Part shown: piece by piece, positions 1 to 11,441 of the stretch
Layout: every line of letters starts with the position of its first letter
Numbering within the stretch: the stretch's first letter is position 1
DNA from: Heterobilharzia americana
Taxonomy: Eukaryota > Platyhelminthes > Trematoda > Strigeidida > Schistosomatidae
NCBI GenBank assembly: GCA_944470555.2
Contig: OX104132.1
Span: forward strand, 8,069,755 to 8,133,754
Direction of reading: 5' to 3'
Length of the DNA: 64,000 nucleotides
Position numbers and translations under genes: made by a program
Notes under the pieces: model-generated
The model's database searches: none
What the model was told of the DNA's origin: nothing
What the model saw: only the letters and a program-made list of their open reading frames with translations

Positions 1-9
1 AATCACATC

Positions 10-50
<41 letters not shown>

Positions 51-140
51 AAGTAGTAGTATTAGTAGTAGTATTAGTAGTAGTAGTGATAGTGGTAGTA
101 GTAGTAGTAGTAGTATTAGTACTAGTAGTAGTTATAGTAA
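1..140. repeat. (AGT)n microsatellite
   Basis: Nearly pure trinucleotide AGT/GTA repeat with occasional ATT and GAT interruptions, beginning at about position 10. Confidence 0.95.
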
Positions 141-239
141 TGTTGAAACACTTATCATTATTAATATTTCTGCTGTTTATTCATATACTTGTTATTCTCC
201 GTTGTTTTATTGGATCGAATTGTTCGATTTCTATTGGCA

Positions 240-345
240 TATGGGCTCTTATTTAGATATCTCGATATTGCCTGAATGTTAATCATGATAATTTGGTTGG
301 TTGTAGCTAGCGTCCTGGATTCTTCTGCTAGCCACATCCAACCAA
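240..345 (+). repeat. Sm-alpha-like SINE fragment forming a hairpin
   Basis: Contains GCGTCCTGGATTC and CTGCTAGCCAC, the 3' flank of an Sm-alpha hammerhead, but the catalytic CTGATGA and GAAAC boxes are missing. The segments around 285-305 and 330-350 (TGATAATTTGGTTGG and its complement) are inverted repeats, so the fragment would fold back on itself. Confidence 0.5.
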
Positions 346-479
346 ATTATCAATGTTTCTGCTACTAATAGTAATAAAGGTGACAGCGCTGAAATAGAAT
401 CTACGGCCTCCACTGTGTTGCCAAGCATTAAGGTACCTCAGAAGTGTTACAAGGAATGCTCAATATGGCTGAGATTATA

Positions 480-740
480 GTTGTATTTAAACCAACAAAC
501 TCGTTCAGAAACCGGCTTCGTAAATTAAAAAAATCCTATTTATCTAATTAGGGAAAATAATTTAGTTTGTCAAATTCCTTGCAATGGTTGCGAGGTTAAT
601 TTAATAGTAGTTGAGTCAATTCCAGTAATTAAACTTAGCTAAGTCAAGATTAGTAGATCCTAATAAGAAAAGAAATTCAGAGAAAAGCTCAGCTGTAGCT
701 ATGCACGAAATTGCACACAATAGGGTAGGTCAGAGCAACA
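480..740 (+). pseudogene. Penelope-like element remnant (GIY-YIG linker region)
   Basis: A degenerate stretch translating in pieces as FKPTNSFRNRL and NLVCQIPCNGCEVN, matching the better preserved minus-strand copy near 46.3 kb (NPTNSLRDKL, NLTYQIPCNDC). In PLEs this cysteine-containing motif lies just before the YIG core of the endonuclease. Stops and frame changes interrupt it throughout; it is inactive. Confidence 0.5.
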
Positions 741-1499
741 GTATTGAAATCTAAATTGGGTGGAAGAAGAGAATGATAACTGAATCACTAAGAAATACAT
801 ACGACAGGAATGGCTCTACACATGTCTCACATATAAGAAAAATTCCACTGCCCTTATCACAAAGGCGCGAAGTTTGGAACTATAGAAATTGTCTCAAAAG
901 CTGTGGAATTACCCGATATGAATATAGACAATAAATAATGTTCGAAACGTTATCTAGTAATAGTGATGTTTCAATGCGAGATATTTCTAATAAACAAACT
1001 AAAATGAAACCACAATCTACTAAGGTGCCCAAGTTTCCCTCCGATATTGTAGATGAGGAAGGTTGTCTCCAGCCTGCATCTACCAAAGTTTCACACACTG
1101 TTTTTGAAGTCATTTAGGTGCATGTTCTCCCATCCTCAACTAAACGGCTCGACTACTCCTCCCTATGTGTCTGTGGCCACACACACATGTAAACTAATAA
1201 ATACAGTGGGATGAGACGCAATCACATGTGCACTGCTTAGGTTTGTGGTGAATTATATGTCTTATCTCTTCCACAATGATAAGTTTAGCTCCAAATGGCT
1301 GGTGCTAGTCTACGTCTCCGAAGTACATGTTCAACTCCCTTTTATGTGGTAGAGTGATATGGACACTTTACTTCGGAACCGTGCATTTTAAATGCTACCT
1401 GTTTAGAAGGCAGTTTGCGACATTTCACTTATTCCAGTCATATTAACAAACATTTATATAATCATGTATTTTTGAGGCTAAAAGGGAATTTATTTTTAA

Positions 1500-1765
1500 G
1501 ATTGGTATTCATCAGGGTCTGACAACAGTTGGAGAGCCAATGAAAACCTGGCAGTACTGGACAGAAGTTTCATCTTAGTATGAAACCCCCAGTGCGTGTC
1601 CATGACCTCGCCAGGGAGCGGACCAAGGATCTTCAAGTTCATGAGTGAGTCCGTCATTATTCAGTCAGTGGATCAGAATGCAATGGTTCACACTTTCCTA
1701 TTCCAGTCATTTTGTGACTGTCCAGTGTCCCAGATTTTCATTTGGTTCACCAACTGATGTCAGTC
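1500..1765 (-). repeat. SINE-B copy (degenerate hammerhead)
   Basis: Minus-strand copy of a dispersed family whose plus form ends in CTGAGGAG..GGACGAAAC..GTCCAGTGCTCCCAGG followed by CAGTCCATGATGAATACCACC. The CTGGACAGAAG and ACCTGGCAGTACTGGAC segments align with the family, but the ribozyme core is eroded. Confidence 0.55.
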
Positions 1766-1945
1766 CGTGATGAATACTACCTTGAAATAATTCCATAATT
1801 CTCTTGTGTAAACACTTGTAAAGAGTGTTGTATCTCTAGTGTATAGTGGGTCTACTGTGAATACGATTCCTAGTTTGATACCAAGACGTCAGCCTATGAA
1901 AACGTGATTGAGAAGTATAAAGCAGACTTACAGGTCTCAACTTAC

Positions 1946-3128
1946 CTGGAATTCGATCAGCACTAGAACTGTCCACTTCTGAAGAAGACTGTCCACTGTT
2001 TTCATTTATCTGGTCATCCACATCATAGTCATCATCATCGTAGTCACCTTCATCATCATCATCATCGTTATCCTGCTGAAACAAGTGTTCCACTTTATGA
2101 CTCATATCACTCCATGATGCATTTTTTCGCATACCATCACCAATTTTATTTGATGACGATAACAGTAGAGTTTGAGGAATTACGGAATAACTAGATGGAA
2201 AGGTGTATTTAGTACTGCCTAAATTACAATTACACTGATAAGTTTCATTAGAATGTTTAAATATTTGTAAGTCATCAAATATTGTCGTAGTGCCTGTGAT
2301 AAGACTATGAGTTGGTGAAAATATATTATCATTATTATCATTATTATTATGACTTATTTCTTGTGAATCTGACTCTTGATCTATTGTATTACAACCCATT
2401 TGCTGATACCTCATTCTTTTAGGTGGTGCTGTTGTCGCTGTCATTGTCGCCGTCGTTGTCATCACTGTCGTTACCATCCTTACACCAGCATTCGACACTC
2501 GTCTTCTGGAATCAGCTCCCAGTGCAATCTGATGTTGACAGTCAGTCTCACTAGGTGTATCACTGTCATTCTGCGAAACAGAAACAGATGATCCATCATT
2601 CTGTCCGTTGTGTACATCACTTTGCCTATTCCACTGCACACTGTTTGGTGATACCAACCAATTGGTTGTTGTCTTCAACGGAGACGACTGGAGATTGAAT
2701 TGCTTTATTGAATATTTTGTTACTGTCGTCATCGGGGGTAGAAATCGTTTTATTTCTTTGCCATCCCTTTTATAATGACAAGACTTATAGTTTTCTTTGT
2801 CTAATAATTCACCACTAGTAGACTGACTTGATTTATATAAAGTGAATAATTCAAGATGAGCTGATGATTTGGTCTGTTGTGTATATTGAGGTTTATCTTG
2901 TTGATTCAAACACAAAAGTTGATGTAAAGGAGTTTGTGGTTGTGATTGTTCTTGTAGCTGATAAAGTAAAGCAAAAATATGGAGGAGTAAATGTGTTAAA
3001 TGAATATTGTTTAAATCAGCTAAAAACTTTATATCCTCAGCTAGTGGATGGATAAGTAATTCTAACTTAGAGAAATCAGCAGCCAGAATTTGATACACTG
3101 CTCTATGACGTCTTTCTTGAACATTGGA
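1946..3128 (-). CDS. NETO-like protein, large cytoplasmic tail exon (gene continues past window start)
   Basis: The largest exon, 394 residues, open throughout. Seen: acceptor ATGGTGCAG before 3128 gives phase 0, matching the preceding exon; donor ATTCCAG|GTAAGT after 1946 gives phase 1, so at least one more exon lies beyond the window edge. The acceptor lacks a strong pyrimidine tract, so the exact start is the weakest point. The product begins SNVQERRHRAVYQ with a leucine-rich stretch (IHLTHLLLHIFALLYQL) that might be amphipathic. It then becomes Gln/Ser/Thr/Asn rich and ends in an acidic region of Asp runs before SSSADRIPG. No catalytic domain is seen. With the two upstream tail exons this makes a cytoplasmic region of roughly 800 residues or more, far longer than in vertebrate NETO proteins. 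Confidence 0.68.
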
Positions 3129-3594
3129 CTGCACCATTTTTCTACAGAATAGATCGCATCACAATTCTCCTTTCTGTATTGTTTCAATCATTCAGTTATA
3201 TACTTTGATTGTAGTATATACTCTCGTGCACTTTAAAAATCCCTAAGAAAATGCTGAGAATTCCAAATTTCATCAACGTTGTTTGAAATGGAGTGATTAT
3301 TATTATTATTTGCTATCAGTTTGACAATATGAGATAACTGTAGTTTAGTAGACTTGTATTATTGATACTAGGTGATGACTTAAGTTGAACTGAAAACCTG
3401 GTTCTCTGCAGGATTCCAACCGATGGTTTCTGAGTTACCGGCCCTGTGCTCTCGGACCTAAGCTTGTGGAATAGCTAGATCAGGAACCAAGACGTTACCC
3501 GTTCTAATTCTACCGCGGCCCAAATTTTCATCTTACCTCCAATCCTCACCTATTATTATAACATTCATGCAGGAAGTATAAAATCCAGCAGTGG

Positions 3595-3780
3595 AATTTT
3601 GCAGAGAAGCTTCAAGAAGTCCGTGCTTGTTGGTAATTATCGACAAGGTGTACCTGGATCTATGAGGAAACTGGTCTTCTCCCACTGATTCGAGCCTATC
3701 TCAGGCAGTAACGAATTCAGAGGCTTCGCTATTAAACTACTGAGGCCACAAATAACCTCATGTTTGACTGACAGTATTAT
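3595..3780 (-). repeat. SINE-C copy
   Basis: Aligns with the copies near 39.2 and 48.8 kb: GACAAGGTGTACCTGG, a B-box-like GATTCGAGCC, and a terminal block ACTACTGAGGCCACAAATAACCTCATG. The hammerhead-like part (plus-strand GTAATTATCGACAAGG) is degenerate. Confidence 0.5.
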
Positions 3781-3954
3781 ACAAATGAATTAGTATCCGG
3801 TGGGTAATCGTGGTGTTTCCCCATGTTTTATGGTTGGGAGATGGTAGAGCTCACTCATTTTGGTAGTGCAACCATTTCCATATGAAGCTTGCTTAGGAGA
3901 ATATTGACCATCACTTGTAAGTAGTGAGTTGACTTTGCAAAGGAAGCTGTGACT

Positions 3955-4610
3955 GTCTATCAAAGGATGAGTATAATGCACTGCAGTCCGTTCTGTCCTG
4001 TTATATGGCTGTGAGGTGTAGTCGTTAAAAGTAGAAGATATGAAGCAGTTACACGATTTTGATCATAGGTGTGTTCTCAGCATTGATCCTGTATACGCTA
4101 TGTTGAGGTCAGGTGAAGGGTACTAGACAAGGTAAGCAAGTCCATTGATGACGTTGTGAAACTTAATCGCGGTAGGTGGCTTCCACATATATGGAGCATG
4201 CAGATCCACTGCCTACCTCGACGTACCATACTACGGGAAACTGGATGAGGTTAGAAGAGGGTCCGGGTGTCCAGACGAAGACGTGATGGCACCAGTCAAT
4301 GAAGTCTGTGACTGTTGGTCGGATGTATGTTAGGGGATGTAGACTACCTAACTGGAATCCCTGAGACGATAAAAATCAGTGATTGAGGACTCTTAGTGAC
4401 ATGACCGAAAATTGGTCACAATGGTCCAGATATATTCACTCCTTGACATCTGTGGATTTATATTCAGATTGTTTATTACCTCACATAGCACAGTCTAGCT
4501 TTATGTCACTCTTTTCTTCGTAATCTACTGTGAATTATGGCAACTTGAACCATTAAACTTGTGTGTGAGGTTCTACGTTGATTTTGTCTGTCTGTCTAGG
4601 AGATAACTGG
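3955..4610 (+). pseudogene. 3' fragment of a second non-LTR retrotransposon family
   Basis: Broken translation resembles the RT C-terminal region of schistosome endonuclease-RT elements: VLLYGCE, then DFDHRC, then a stretch equivalent to RGRWLGHVLRMP (partly preserved), then a 3' UTR ending in TTGATTTTGTCTGTCTGTCT. Stops interrupt every frame. The same sequence recurs at 21.26-21.79 kb and, inverted, at 18.73-19.05 kb. 5' truncation is the usual outcome of target-primed reverse transcription. Confidence 0.6.
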
Positions 4611-5289
4611 GTTAGCTATATAATCCTTACTAGTAAGTACTGACAAGAGTTCGTCGAACAATCTTCCAGTGTGGCTGGTAGGCTAAATTGAGATGACAGA
4701 CTACAATGCTTTGTCGTTTTGTATTACTTTGGTGAAATGTAGACTTCAGTTGATGCTAGACAAGTCAATAGGTTATCCGCTGCCGAATTATTTGCATGCA
4801 TACAGCTTCCTAAATAGCTCCAACGAACAATCAAAGATTATTCATGAAGTCGTATCATGTTTTGGTCCTGTCACCATTACACTTCCTTTTTCTTACTACT
4901 ACCTTAAATAATACTGTACGCCATAGTAGAACGTTGCTGAATATGAGTAAGATTTATCGAAACTGTCTCAGTCTACGTAGGTTGATAATCTCGTTGATTG
5001 AAATGCACTTTTGACCTAGTTATCTGTATTCATCGTCTACGCTTCGCATGAAGTGATCACAACGTACCAAAATAATATCAGCCTGTAAACATCACGTTAT
5101 TTCCTAGACAAATGTTTATTCAGTATGAACTTGGCTTAGGACACAAATATGGCGGAAAGAAATGACACGATTGTTGATAGGAAGTGGGTGAAAAGGAAAT
5201 TAACATTTTAAGTCATCAGTGGCTAGGCTAAAGGCTTTTGTATTTCATGTCGCTGTATGGTCAATGTATGAAGTCTTTTTCTGTTGATT

Positions 5290-5480
5290 TAAACCATGTG
5301 GGCGATGCAGACTAGCCGGTTAGGGTCTGAGGGACAAGAGGAACCAGTGGTTGGAGACTCTAGGTAATACAGCTCAGAACCGATGTCAGTGCAGATGTAT
5401 ACATACATTATCCTCATCTTAACAACGCTATACCAAACCTCCCCAGTTTGTCATTCTTCCTTTCTCTCTTTTCGTCCTTT
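5290..5480 (+). repeat. Short 3' fragment of a related non-LTR element
   Basis: GATGCAGACTAGCCGG, GGACAAGAGGAACCAGTGG and TTGGAGACTCTAGGTAATAC resemble the corresponding end of the fragment at 21.5 kb (GACTTCTAGGCTGGGG .. GGCTTAGGACTTTG). Too short for a family call. Confidence 0.4.
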
Positions 5481-6029
5481 ATATTTCTATTGAATGAATT
5501 TTCACATCTTAAACTTGCCCCTCACTGACTTTTTACTTGATGTAATGACATGAGTGGTGGCAAATCGAACCGTTACTCAGTAATGCCTGGTCCTATGTTG
5601 ATACTGATGATGATGATGGTCAAGAAAAACCTTACTGGACAATTTTATCTTACAGTTGACCAGTCAGAAACAGCTATTTACTTTTTGACCTAGTGGTTTT
5701 ATATACTCATGAAATTTCTACATAAATGATGTGTTTTTGTCGTATAAATAGTCTTTCTTACTGTCACAGTCGAGACTTTTCTTCTGAAATTTTCTTGGCT
5801 CACTGATGTATACAGTACTGAGGAAGAACGTTCGCTATTCATATCCACTCCAAGTATCTCACTGCGTTATTATCGTTAATTCATTTCTTTTTACTCACTC
5901 GGTCACTTCATTTACATACACCTATTCTAATCTATTCTTATGGCACTGCAAACAGATGATAGTACTTCAAAGATACAGAAGAATAGAGTGCACTTTAGTA
6001 GTAGCGACTGATAATGTCTAGTAGTGGTA

Positions 6030-6190
6030 TCCAGCTTGACATGTGTTTCGTCCTATTTGGAACTTGCTAGCCGCAGATAGCTACCTCATAGTGAATGATG
6101 TTGTTCCCGCTAAGAGTCGAACCCAGGACCAGCTGTTTCAAATACCAGAGTGTTAAACACTAGGTCATTGAGTCACGATAGCCATTTCTT
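6030..6190 (-). repeat. tRNA-like SINE fragment with hammerhead remnant
   Basis: On the minus strand: an A-box-like TGACTCAATGACCTAGTG, a B-box-like GGTTCGACTCTTAGC, then AAGTTCCAAATAGGACGAAAC and ATGTCAAGCTGGAT. The GAAAC and GTC parts of a hammerhead survive but CTGATGA is changed to CTAGCAA, so it should not cleave. Confidence 0.5.
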
Positions 6191-7599
6191 TTTCGACAGG
6201 TATAACAATGAATCAAAAGAAAGAGTATGGAGAAGTGACCAACACTACTTAACATGTCAGTTGTAATAATTGTGAACACTACTGTGTGACAATCAAGCCG
6301 AGTAGTATGACAACGCCTGTACAGACACACTTGGGCTGTTAAGCGTCGTCATAGGAAGCTTCTCATCTCAATACAACTGTTACTATTCTAAGTGTCTGTG
6401 TGGATTATAACAAATACAAGAACGATAATAATACGATGAGACACTTGGAGTGGACATGAATAAAGACTATTCTCCCTCAGAAACTTATACTTCGCTGAGC
6501 CGCGAAAATCAGAAGACAAAGACTGGCCTGTGACTGCAAGGAAAATAATATGTTCCACAAAAACATATCATTTATATACAGTTTTCTTGAACCACTAGGT
6601 CAAAAACTATATAGCTGTTTCTGAATGGTCAGCTGTAGGATAAAATTGTCCAATAAAGTTTTTCCTGACAACGTGGTAACATGAAACAAAGATTGAAATC
6701 CAAAAGTTCTATCTTAGTGGCTGATGACTTAAAATGTTGATTTCCATTTACGCCGCTTCCTATACCAATTACAGCTATACATTAGAATAGGACAACTTCA
6801 AATACTTGAAAGCTACCCTGAGATCTCCTGTAGATCTGGAAGTGAATTAACAATGAATAACCTTATTGATCTGAATGCAACATACGAGCCCATTCGACAC
6901 AAATTATTTACAAGAAGTGACTGATTCAGATGCAAGGAAACCCTCTATATGAGTAAAAAGGAGACCATCAATTTTTTAGATCAAGATAAGTTACTTATAA
7001 CTAATCAAACTCCTGCAGTTAATCAGTCAATACGAAGAGAACCTCTCTCTTCAGTAAAATCTAACCAAATAGAAATAGCTGGATCAAATCAGTCAATCAA
7101 CATACAACATCGCCTCCAAGATATAAAAGTCAACTAAACAAATCATGACATTCCACATCACTTCAGTCAAGCAAAAGCATCAAAGAATCAAAGCAAAGCG
7201 ACCTACATCGACTGATTTTAAACTAAAATTGCCATCAAGCCACAATGAAGTAAGTTTAACGTGTTACTGGCGTACAGAAGAAATCAAACAAGTACATAGT
7301 TGGACACTCTTATGATATAAACAGAGGAAGGAAGTCAACCAGTTAGGTTTAGTCTGCACCCACATACTCAACAACCAACCAATCAGGTTGAGTAGCACGC
7401 TATAGGTATTCATGCACAACCAACTGATTTACTTCCATGTGAAGAAGCTGTGATGTGCTACTGATGGCGAAATCTAAGAAGACACCGAAACGCTTGCCTG
7501 TAAAACTCTAGATCAGAGAACAAACTACCCTGAGCTATAAATATTCACTTCAAGGGGAAAAATGTCCTCTTGTCAAATAAAAAGCAACAGTGTACTCAC

Positions 7600-7937
7600 C
7601 ACAAAACCGTTTTCATGTTTAGCTCTTTTTGGTGCACTGCCTTTGAAGTGTTTCCGTTTCTGCTCACGTCTCCATGCTTGTGATTTAACTGAAAATTGTT
7701 GACCTGAACCTTGAGCCCCGATTATCGAAAAAACATTTTTATCTGGCGTACATCGTTGTTCAACGCTATGACATGGATAAGAACACGATTTCCTATCATT
7801 GTCATCATTAACCAAATGAGCCCGTAACATTCGACTAGGTAGAGTGGCTTCTTTTAATGAATTACTTGAGACATGTGGTGTAAATGTTGAACTGTTATCA
7901 TTTACAGGTCTAACTGAGAAACTTCGCCTCAGATTGC
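7600..7937 (-). CDS. NETO-like protein, cytoplasmic tail exon
   Basis: Encodes 112 residues of intracellular tail. Seen: acceptor TTTTTATAG before 7937 with phase 1 entry (matching the preceding exon, creating a Gly codon across the junction) and donor TTTGTG|GTGAGT after 7600 with phase 0 exit. The product starts NLRRSFSVRPVND and is Ser/Arg rich. It contains KRKHFKGSAPKRAKHE, two basic clusters separated by a short spacer that look like a bipartite nuclear-localisation or membrane-proximal basic motif. No known domain is recognised. Four cysteines occur but in no metal-binding spacing I can defend. Assignment to the gene rests on splice phase and strand, not homology. Confidence 0.7.
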
Positions 7938-8059
7938 CTATAAAAACGAAAACAAGCATAAAAATGATTTTAGAAAAAAAGGCGTACAAGGATACAAAAA
8001 TATTCCTAGTGAGATAAGACCAGATGCTTGAGGTAATGGAGAGTTACGCTTCCCCAGTC

Positions 8060-8754
8060 AAACACTCATCACCAGTGTGCGCAGGTGATCACATCACCGA
8101 ACAAACCTGTATCTCTTACTGTTGTCGTAAGAGGCATGTAGACATTTCCCCATTGGGTTGTAATTCTCCAATACATGCTTCCCAACTGTCAACCATTCCT
8201 GATAAATAAATTCATCACTTCTTAGAAGTAATTCCCTCCTACGATGGGTTCCCCGAGTGTCATCACAGAAACCATTGCCTTTATAGTCAACAAAATGGAG
8301 GATGGATCCCTACTTGTGATATTGTAGAATGGTTGTATTACACCACTGATGGACAGAAGTTGTTAAAGGTAGCCCAGTGGATAACAGCTTATTGTTTGAA
8401 TGTTAGTATGCTCACCAAAATGACTGACGGCTTTGGGTTCGGTCTCACATGGGACCATAGGTGCACGCTACTGAAGCATCTCTGACCAGGACGGAACAGT
8501 TTTTTATTGCTTCTTCCCATGCAATGCACTTTTTCAAAATTGGTGTCAGCCACTAACAGAAAAATTGAGAAGTTAGTCGATAACCCTGTACATTCTTGAG
8601 CATAACCGCGTTATAACTTACTGGATTGGAATGGGAAATACAACTATTGATCTCGTGTGGAATTTTATCTTAGTGGTTGTGGGGAGGGGAGGAGGGGAGG
8701 ATTTGCTCTGATGCTTGAAAGTTAGACTCAATCATACTTTGATGACTATTTGTA
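8060..8754 (+). repeat. Left arm of a ~695-bp inverted duplication (composite SINE)
   Basis: Nearly the exact reverse complement of 11442-12136. Inside is a tRNA-like promoter region: A-box-like TAGCCCAGTGG near 8371 and B-box-like GGGTTCGGTCTCA near 8436. These are followed by a strongly mutated relative of the SINE-B hammerhead block (ACTGAAGCATCTCTGACC..GGACGGAACAG). Arms end in unrelated sequence. Confidence 0.8.
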
Positions 8755-8929
8755 CAATGTGACTGCACAAATATTTATTTTCAATTGGCTACACACCCAT
8801 CGATGGCGCTACGAAAATATATAAAATTAAAAACCAGCTGAGTCGCGATAGTTCCTTCATAATAGGTTACAATCTCAAATAATCAACTGGGTTGTAATGA
8901 ATCAAAGTAATTAAAACTTTAGCTGATTC

Positions 8930-10239
8930 TTCTTATTTGCCATCTGTCCCTTGCGTTCGTAGTGGAACATAGGGCTTCAGTAGCACATCTCCATTCCACT
9001 CTCTTCTCTGCAATCTTTTCAACCTGGCTCCATGACTCCCGCGAGCTTTCATTTCTTCCTCACATGATCTCCTCCATGTCACCCTCGCCTCAGACGCCCA
9101 ACTCGCCGTTTCCCATCTGGATTCCACTCGACTGCCTGGCGCGTGATGTCTCCGAACGGTCTTCTCGGCTCATGCCCAATCCATCTCCACTTCCTTCTGC
9201 ATATTTGTCAGGCGATGGGTTCTTGGTTGGTTCGTTGCCAGAGTGAGTTCCTTGTTGCTTATTCTCTCTGACCATCTGAGCTTCAGTATCGAGCGCAGGC
9301 AGTTGTTGATGAATGTCTGCAGTTTGTTGGAAGTGCTTTTCGTGACACGCCAAGTTTGTAAACCATCACATAGAAGCACTGACTTGAGATTGGCGTTGAA
9401 AATGCGGATCTTGTCCTTTGTGCTGAGTGCAGTAGATCTCCACACTGATTTCAGATTAATGAAAGCCTGTCTTGCTTTTCCGATCCTGGTTTTGACATCT
9501 TCGTCTGTGCCACCGCCTGTCGTTGAAACGATGCTGCATAGATAGGTGAAGGAGGCTACTTCCTTCAAGTTTCTCCCGTTGATGGTGATTGGTGCTTATT
9601 GTTGTTGTTGTTGTTGCTGTTGTTGGCGTTGGCGTTGGCGTTGGCGTTGGCGTTGGTTGGGTATCTTTATCACCTCTGTCTTCTCCACGTTCACTTGAAG
9701 TCCTGTCTTCGCTACCCTGCCTCTTCTGTCAACTTGTTAGTTTTCGCCTGTAGATCTTCAAGTTTGTGCGACATTAGACACAAGCCATTGGCGAAATCCA
9801 AATCTTCTAGGGTATTTTCTTCGGTCAAACAGCGTATACCCGTCTCCTCACTCCTCACAGTTTGTTGTATGATCCAGTCCAGCCGAGTCAACCACAATCA
9901 GGAATATCATGGGGATAGTAGGCAACCTTGTCTTACTCCTGTCTTCACTGAGCTTCCCATTGTGAATAACTTGGTATGTGGCGTCTTCATGTAGTTGTTG
10001 AATGAGGCTGATAAAGGTTTGTGGTATTCCGTAGTGTTGAAGCAGTTGCCAAATTACTTGTCGGTCGACGCTGTCAAAGGCCTTCTCAAAGTCGATGAAG
10101 TTGAGGTAGAGGGTTGACTGCCATTCTATACTCTGTCCTACGATGATGATGTGAAGTGTAGCGTTGCAATTTGGTCCGCACATGATTTGTACTTCCTGAA
10201 GCCAGCCAGACTGTTCGGGTCGTAGTTTTGAATCCAGCG
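8930..10239 (-). mobile_element. RTE-like non-LTR retrotransposon, 5'-truncated copy (R1)
   Basis: Corresponds on the minus strand to the last 1.3 kb of the long copies, starting inside the RT domain at the block containing GGATTCAAAACTACG and ending with the 3' block that reads CCCTATGTTCCACTA. RT motif A (FIDFEKAFDSVDR) is present near 10075-10115. The catalytic box reads FANG instead of FADD (9784-9795), and a 14-base deletion plus a one-base deletion upstream of it break the frame. These lesions are shared with R2 and R3. Contains a (GTTGGC)5 hexamer run near 9625-9655. 5' truncation fits normal target-primed insertion. Confidence 0.9.
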
Positions 10240-10924
10240 AGGTATTGGCTAATTACATGGTAAAATTTGTGAAATTTTAAACAGGTTGTTGTGTTTAATT
10301 TGAACTATGATCAAGATTTGACCGAATACTGTTGCAAATATTGGGTATTGAGTAAAAGGTTGACATTAGATATACTACATTTGTGTACATCACCGCTTGT
10401 TTGAAATGAAATAGTTCTAACGTTTCGTATAAAAGTCTGGTCCCATCTTCTTCAGGGAGATAATCGAAATAACCAAGGAATGTGTAAAGGAGTCCAAAGT
10501 TGTGTGTTTAATCTCCTTATCCGGTCTTCTGTGGACAGTCACTGTTTTCTAAGATGCGATTACTAATCAAGCAGTGTGAAACTGTTGATATCGTGTTATA
10601 TGAATAACGTGTTTGCTTTACTATTCATACTCTCCTTGATTGTAAATATAAGACGAAAAGATCACATGTTACATTATAGCCATTAGACAATTTTATAATA
10701 AGATAGGAACACACATACAATGGTTAGCAGTATTATTTTAGAAAGATAGTAACTATCCGAAGAGGATTTTGGATTCCTTTATCTATTATTGATATTTCAA
10801 TTCTGATTACTTCCCTGAAAAGGCTAAGTTCAGACTTCCGTGAGAAAGGTTATAATTATTTCATTTCAAACACGCTGTGACTTACAAAAAATACAAACAA
10901 TAATTAAGGTTTACTTGACTTTGT

Positions 10925-11115
10925 CTAGCCGAGGCATCCAGGACGCACGTTTCGTCCCATTTGGGACTCGTCAGCTAGATTCTTTTGCTAGCCACAACCA
11001 AAGAAATCATATCAATAAGTATTCAAGCAGTATCGAGGTATCTGCACAACAGCCCATATACCAACAGAGGTTCATCAATTCGATTCAGTATAACAACGGA
11101 AAATTACAAGCATAT
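10925..11115. repeat. Sm-alpha-type SINE fragment, rearranged around its ribozyme
   Basis: Plus strand carries the element's 3' flank (GCTAGCCACAACC .. GAAAATTACAAG), but the hammerhead inside points to the minus strand and has its own inverted 3' flank at 10923-10941. The result is 3' flank, ribozyme, 3' flank in opposing orientation. Confidence 0.65.
10936..10980 (-). ncRNA. Hammerhead ribozyme, Sm-alpha type, core intact
   Basis: Read on the minus strand: stem I 5' strand ATCTAG, core CTGACGA, stem II GTCCC-AAAT-GGGAC (five perfect pairs), core GAAA, short stem III ACGTGCGT, cleavage triplet GTC, stem I 3' strand CTGGAT (one G-U pair). Every invariant hammerhead position is present. Outside this, the GGCTAGC and GCTAGAC segments can pair again across an internal loop, as expected for stem I tertiary contacts. 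Very short stem III is typical of schistosome hammerheads and usually favours activity as a dimer. Self-cleavage in vivo is inferred, not shown. Confidence 0.8.
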
Positions 11116-11309
11116 CATCATATCACTAAGGTTTCTGTATAATTGATAGTTTGTAAAATAGTAGCTAACTCAAAGACAAGAGAAGGTGAATTGTTATGTC
11201 AAATGGTCAATTGTTAACCGTAATAAGAGACAAAAGCAGGGAAAGCAAAATGGTCAAAACTTTAATAATATTAATAATAATAATAATGTTTCTTCAGGTT
11301 TATGGGGAT

Positions 11310-11441
11310 TTTATTTTTGAGGTAGTATTCATCACTAACGAATTTCAGTGGGAAACCTGGGAGCACTGGACAGATGCTCCATTGTAGTATGAGACTCCTC
11401 AGTAATACACACCCAGGACCCGGCTAAGGATCGTCCCCTTA
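11310..11441 (-). repeat. SINE-B fragment (degenerate)
   Basis: Minus-strand copy with CTGGGAGCACTGGACAG and GACTCCTCAGTAATAC. CTGAGGA and GTC survive, but stem II and the GAAA box are lost. It directly abuts the right arm of the inverted duplication. Confidence 0.6.

Larger units (their letters stand above)
1..1945. other. Intron of the NETO-like gene (3' side), repeat-bearing
   Basis: Non-coding between the exon ending at 1946 and an unseen exon outside the window. Holds an (AGT)n microsatellite, an Sm-alpha-like SINE scrap, a degenerate PLE remnant and a SINE-B copy. Between about 860 and 1500 I see nothing identifiable. Confidence 0.5.
3129..7599. other. Intron of the NETO-like gene (4.5 kb)
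   Basis: Contains a SINE-C copy, two 3' fragments of a second non-LTR retrotransposon family and an Sm-alpha-like fragment. Nothing identifiable in about 4650-5280, 5560-6020 or 6200-7560; short open frames there have no splice support or recognisable content. Confidence 0.5.

Noticed and set aside
2376..3055. Plus-strand open frames opposite the 394-residue tail exon
   Set aside because: They are complements of the low-complexity coding exon and have no splice or start support.
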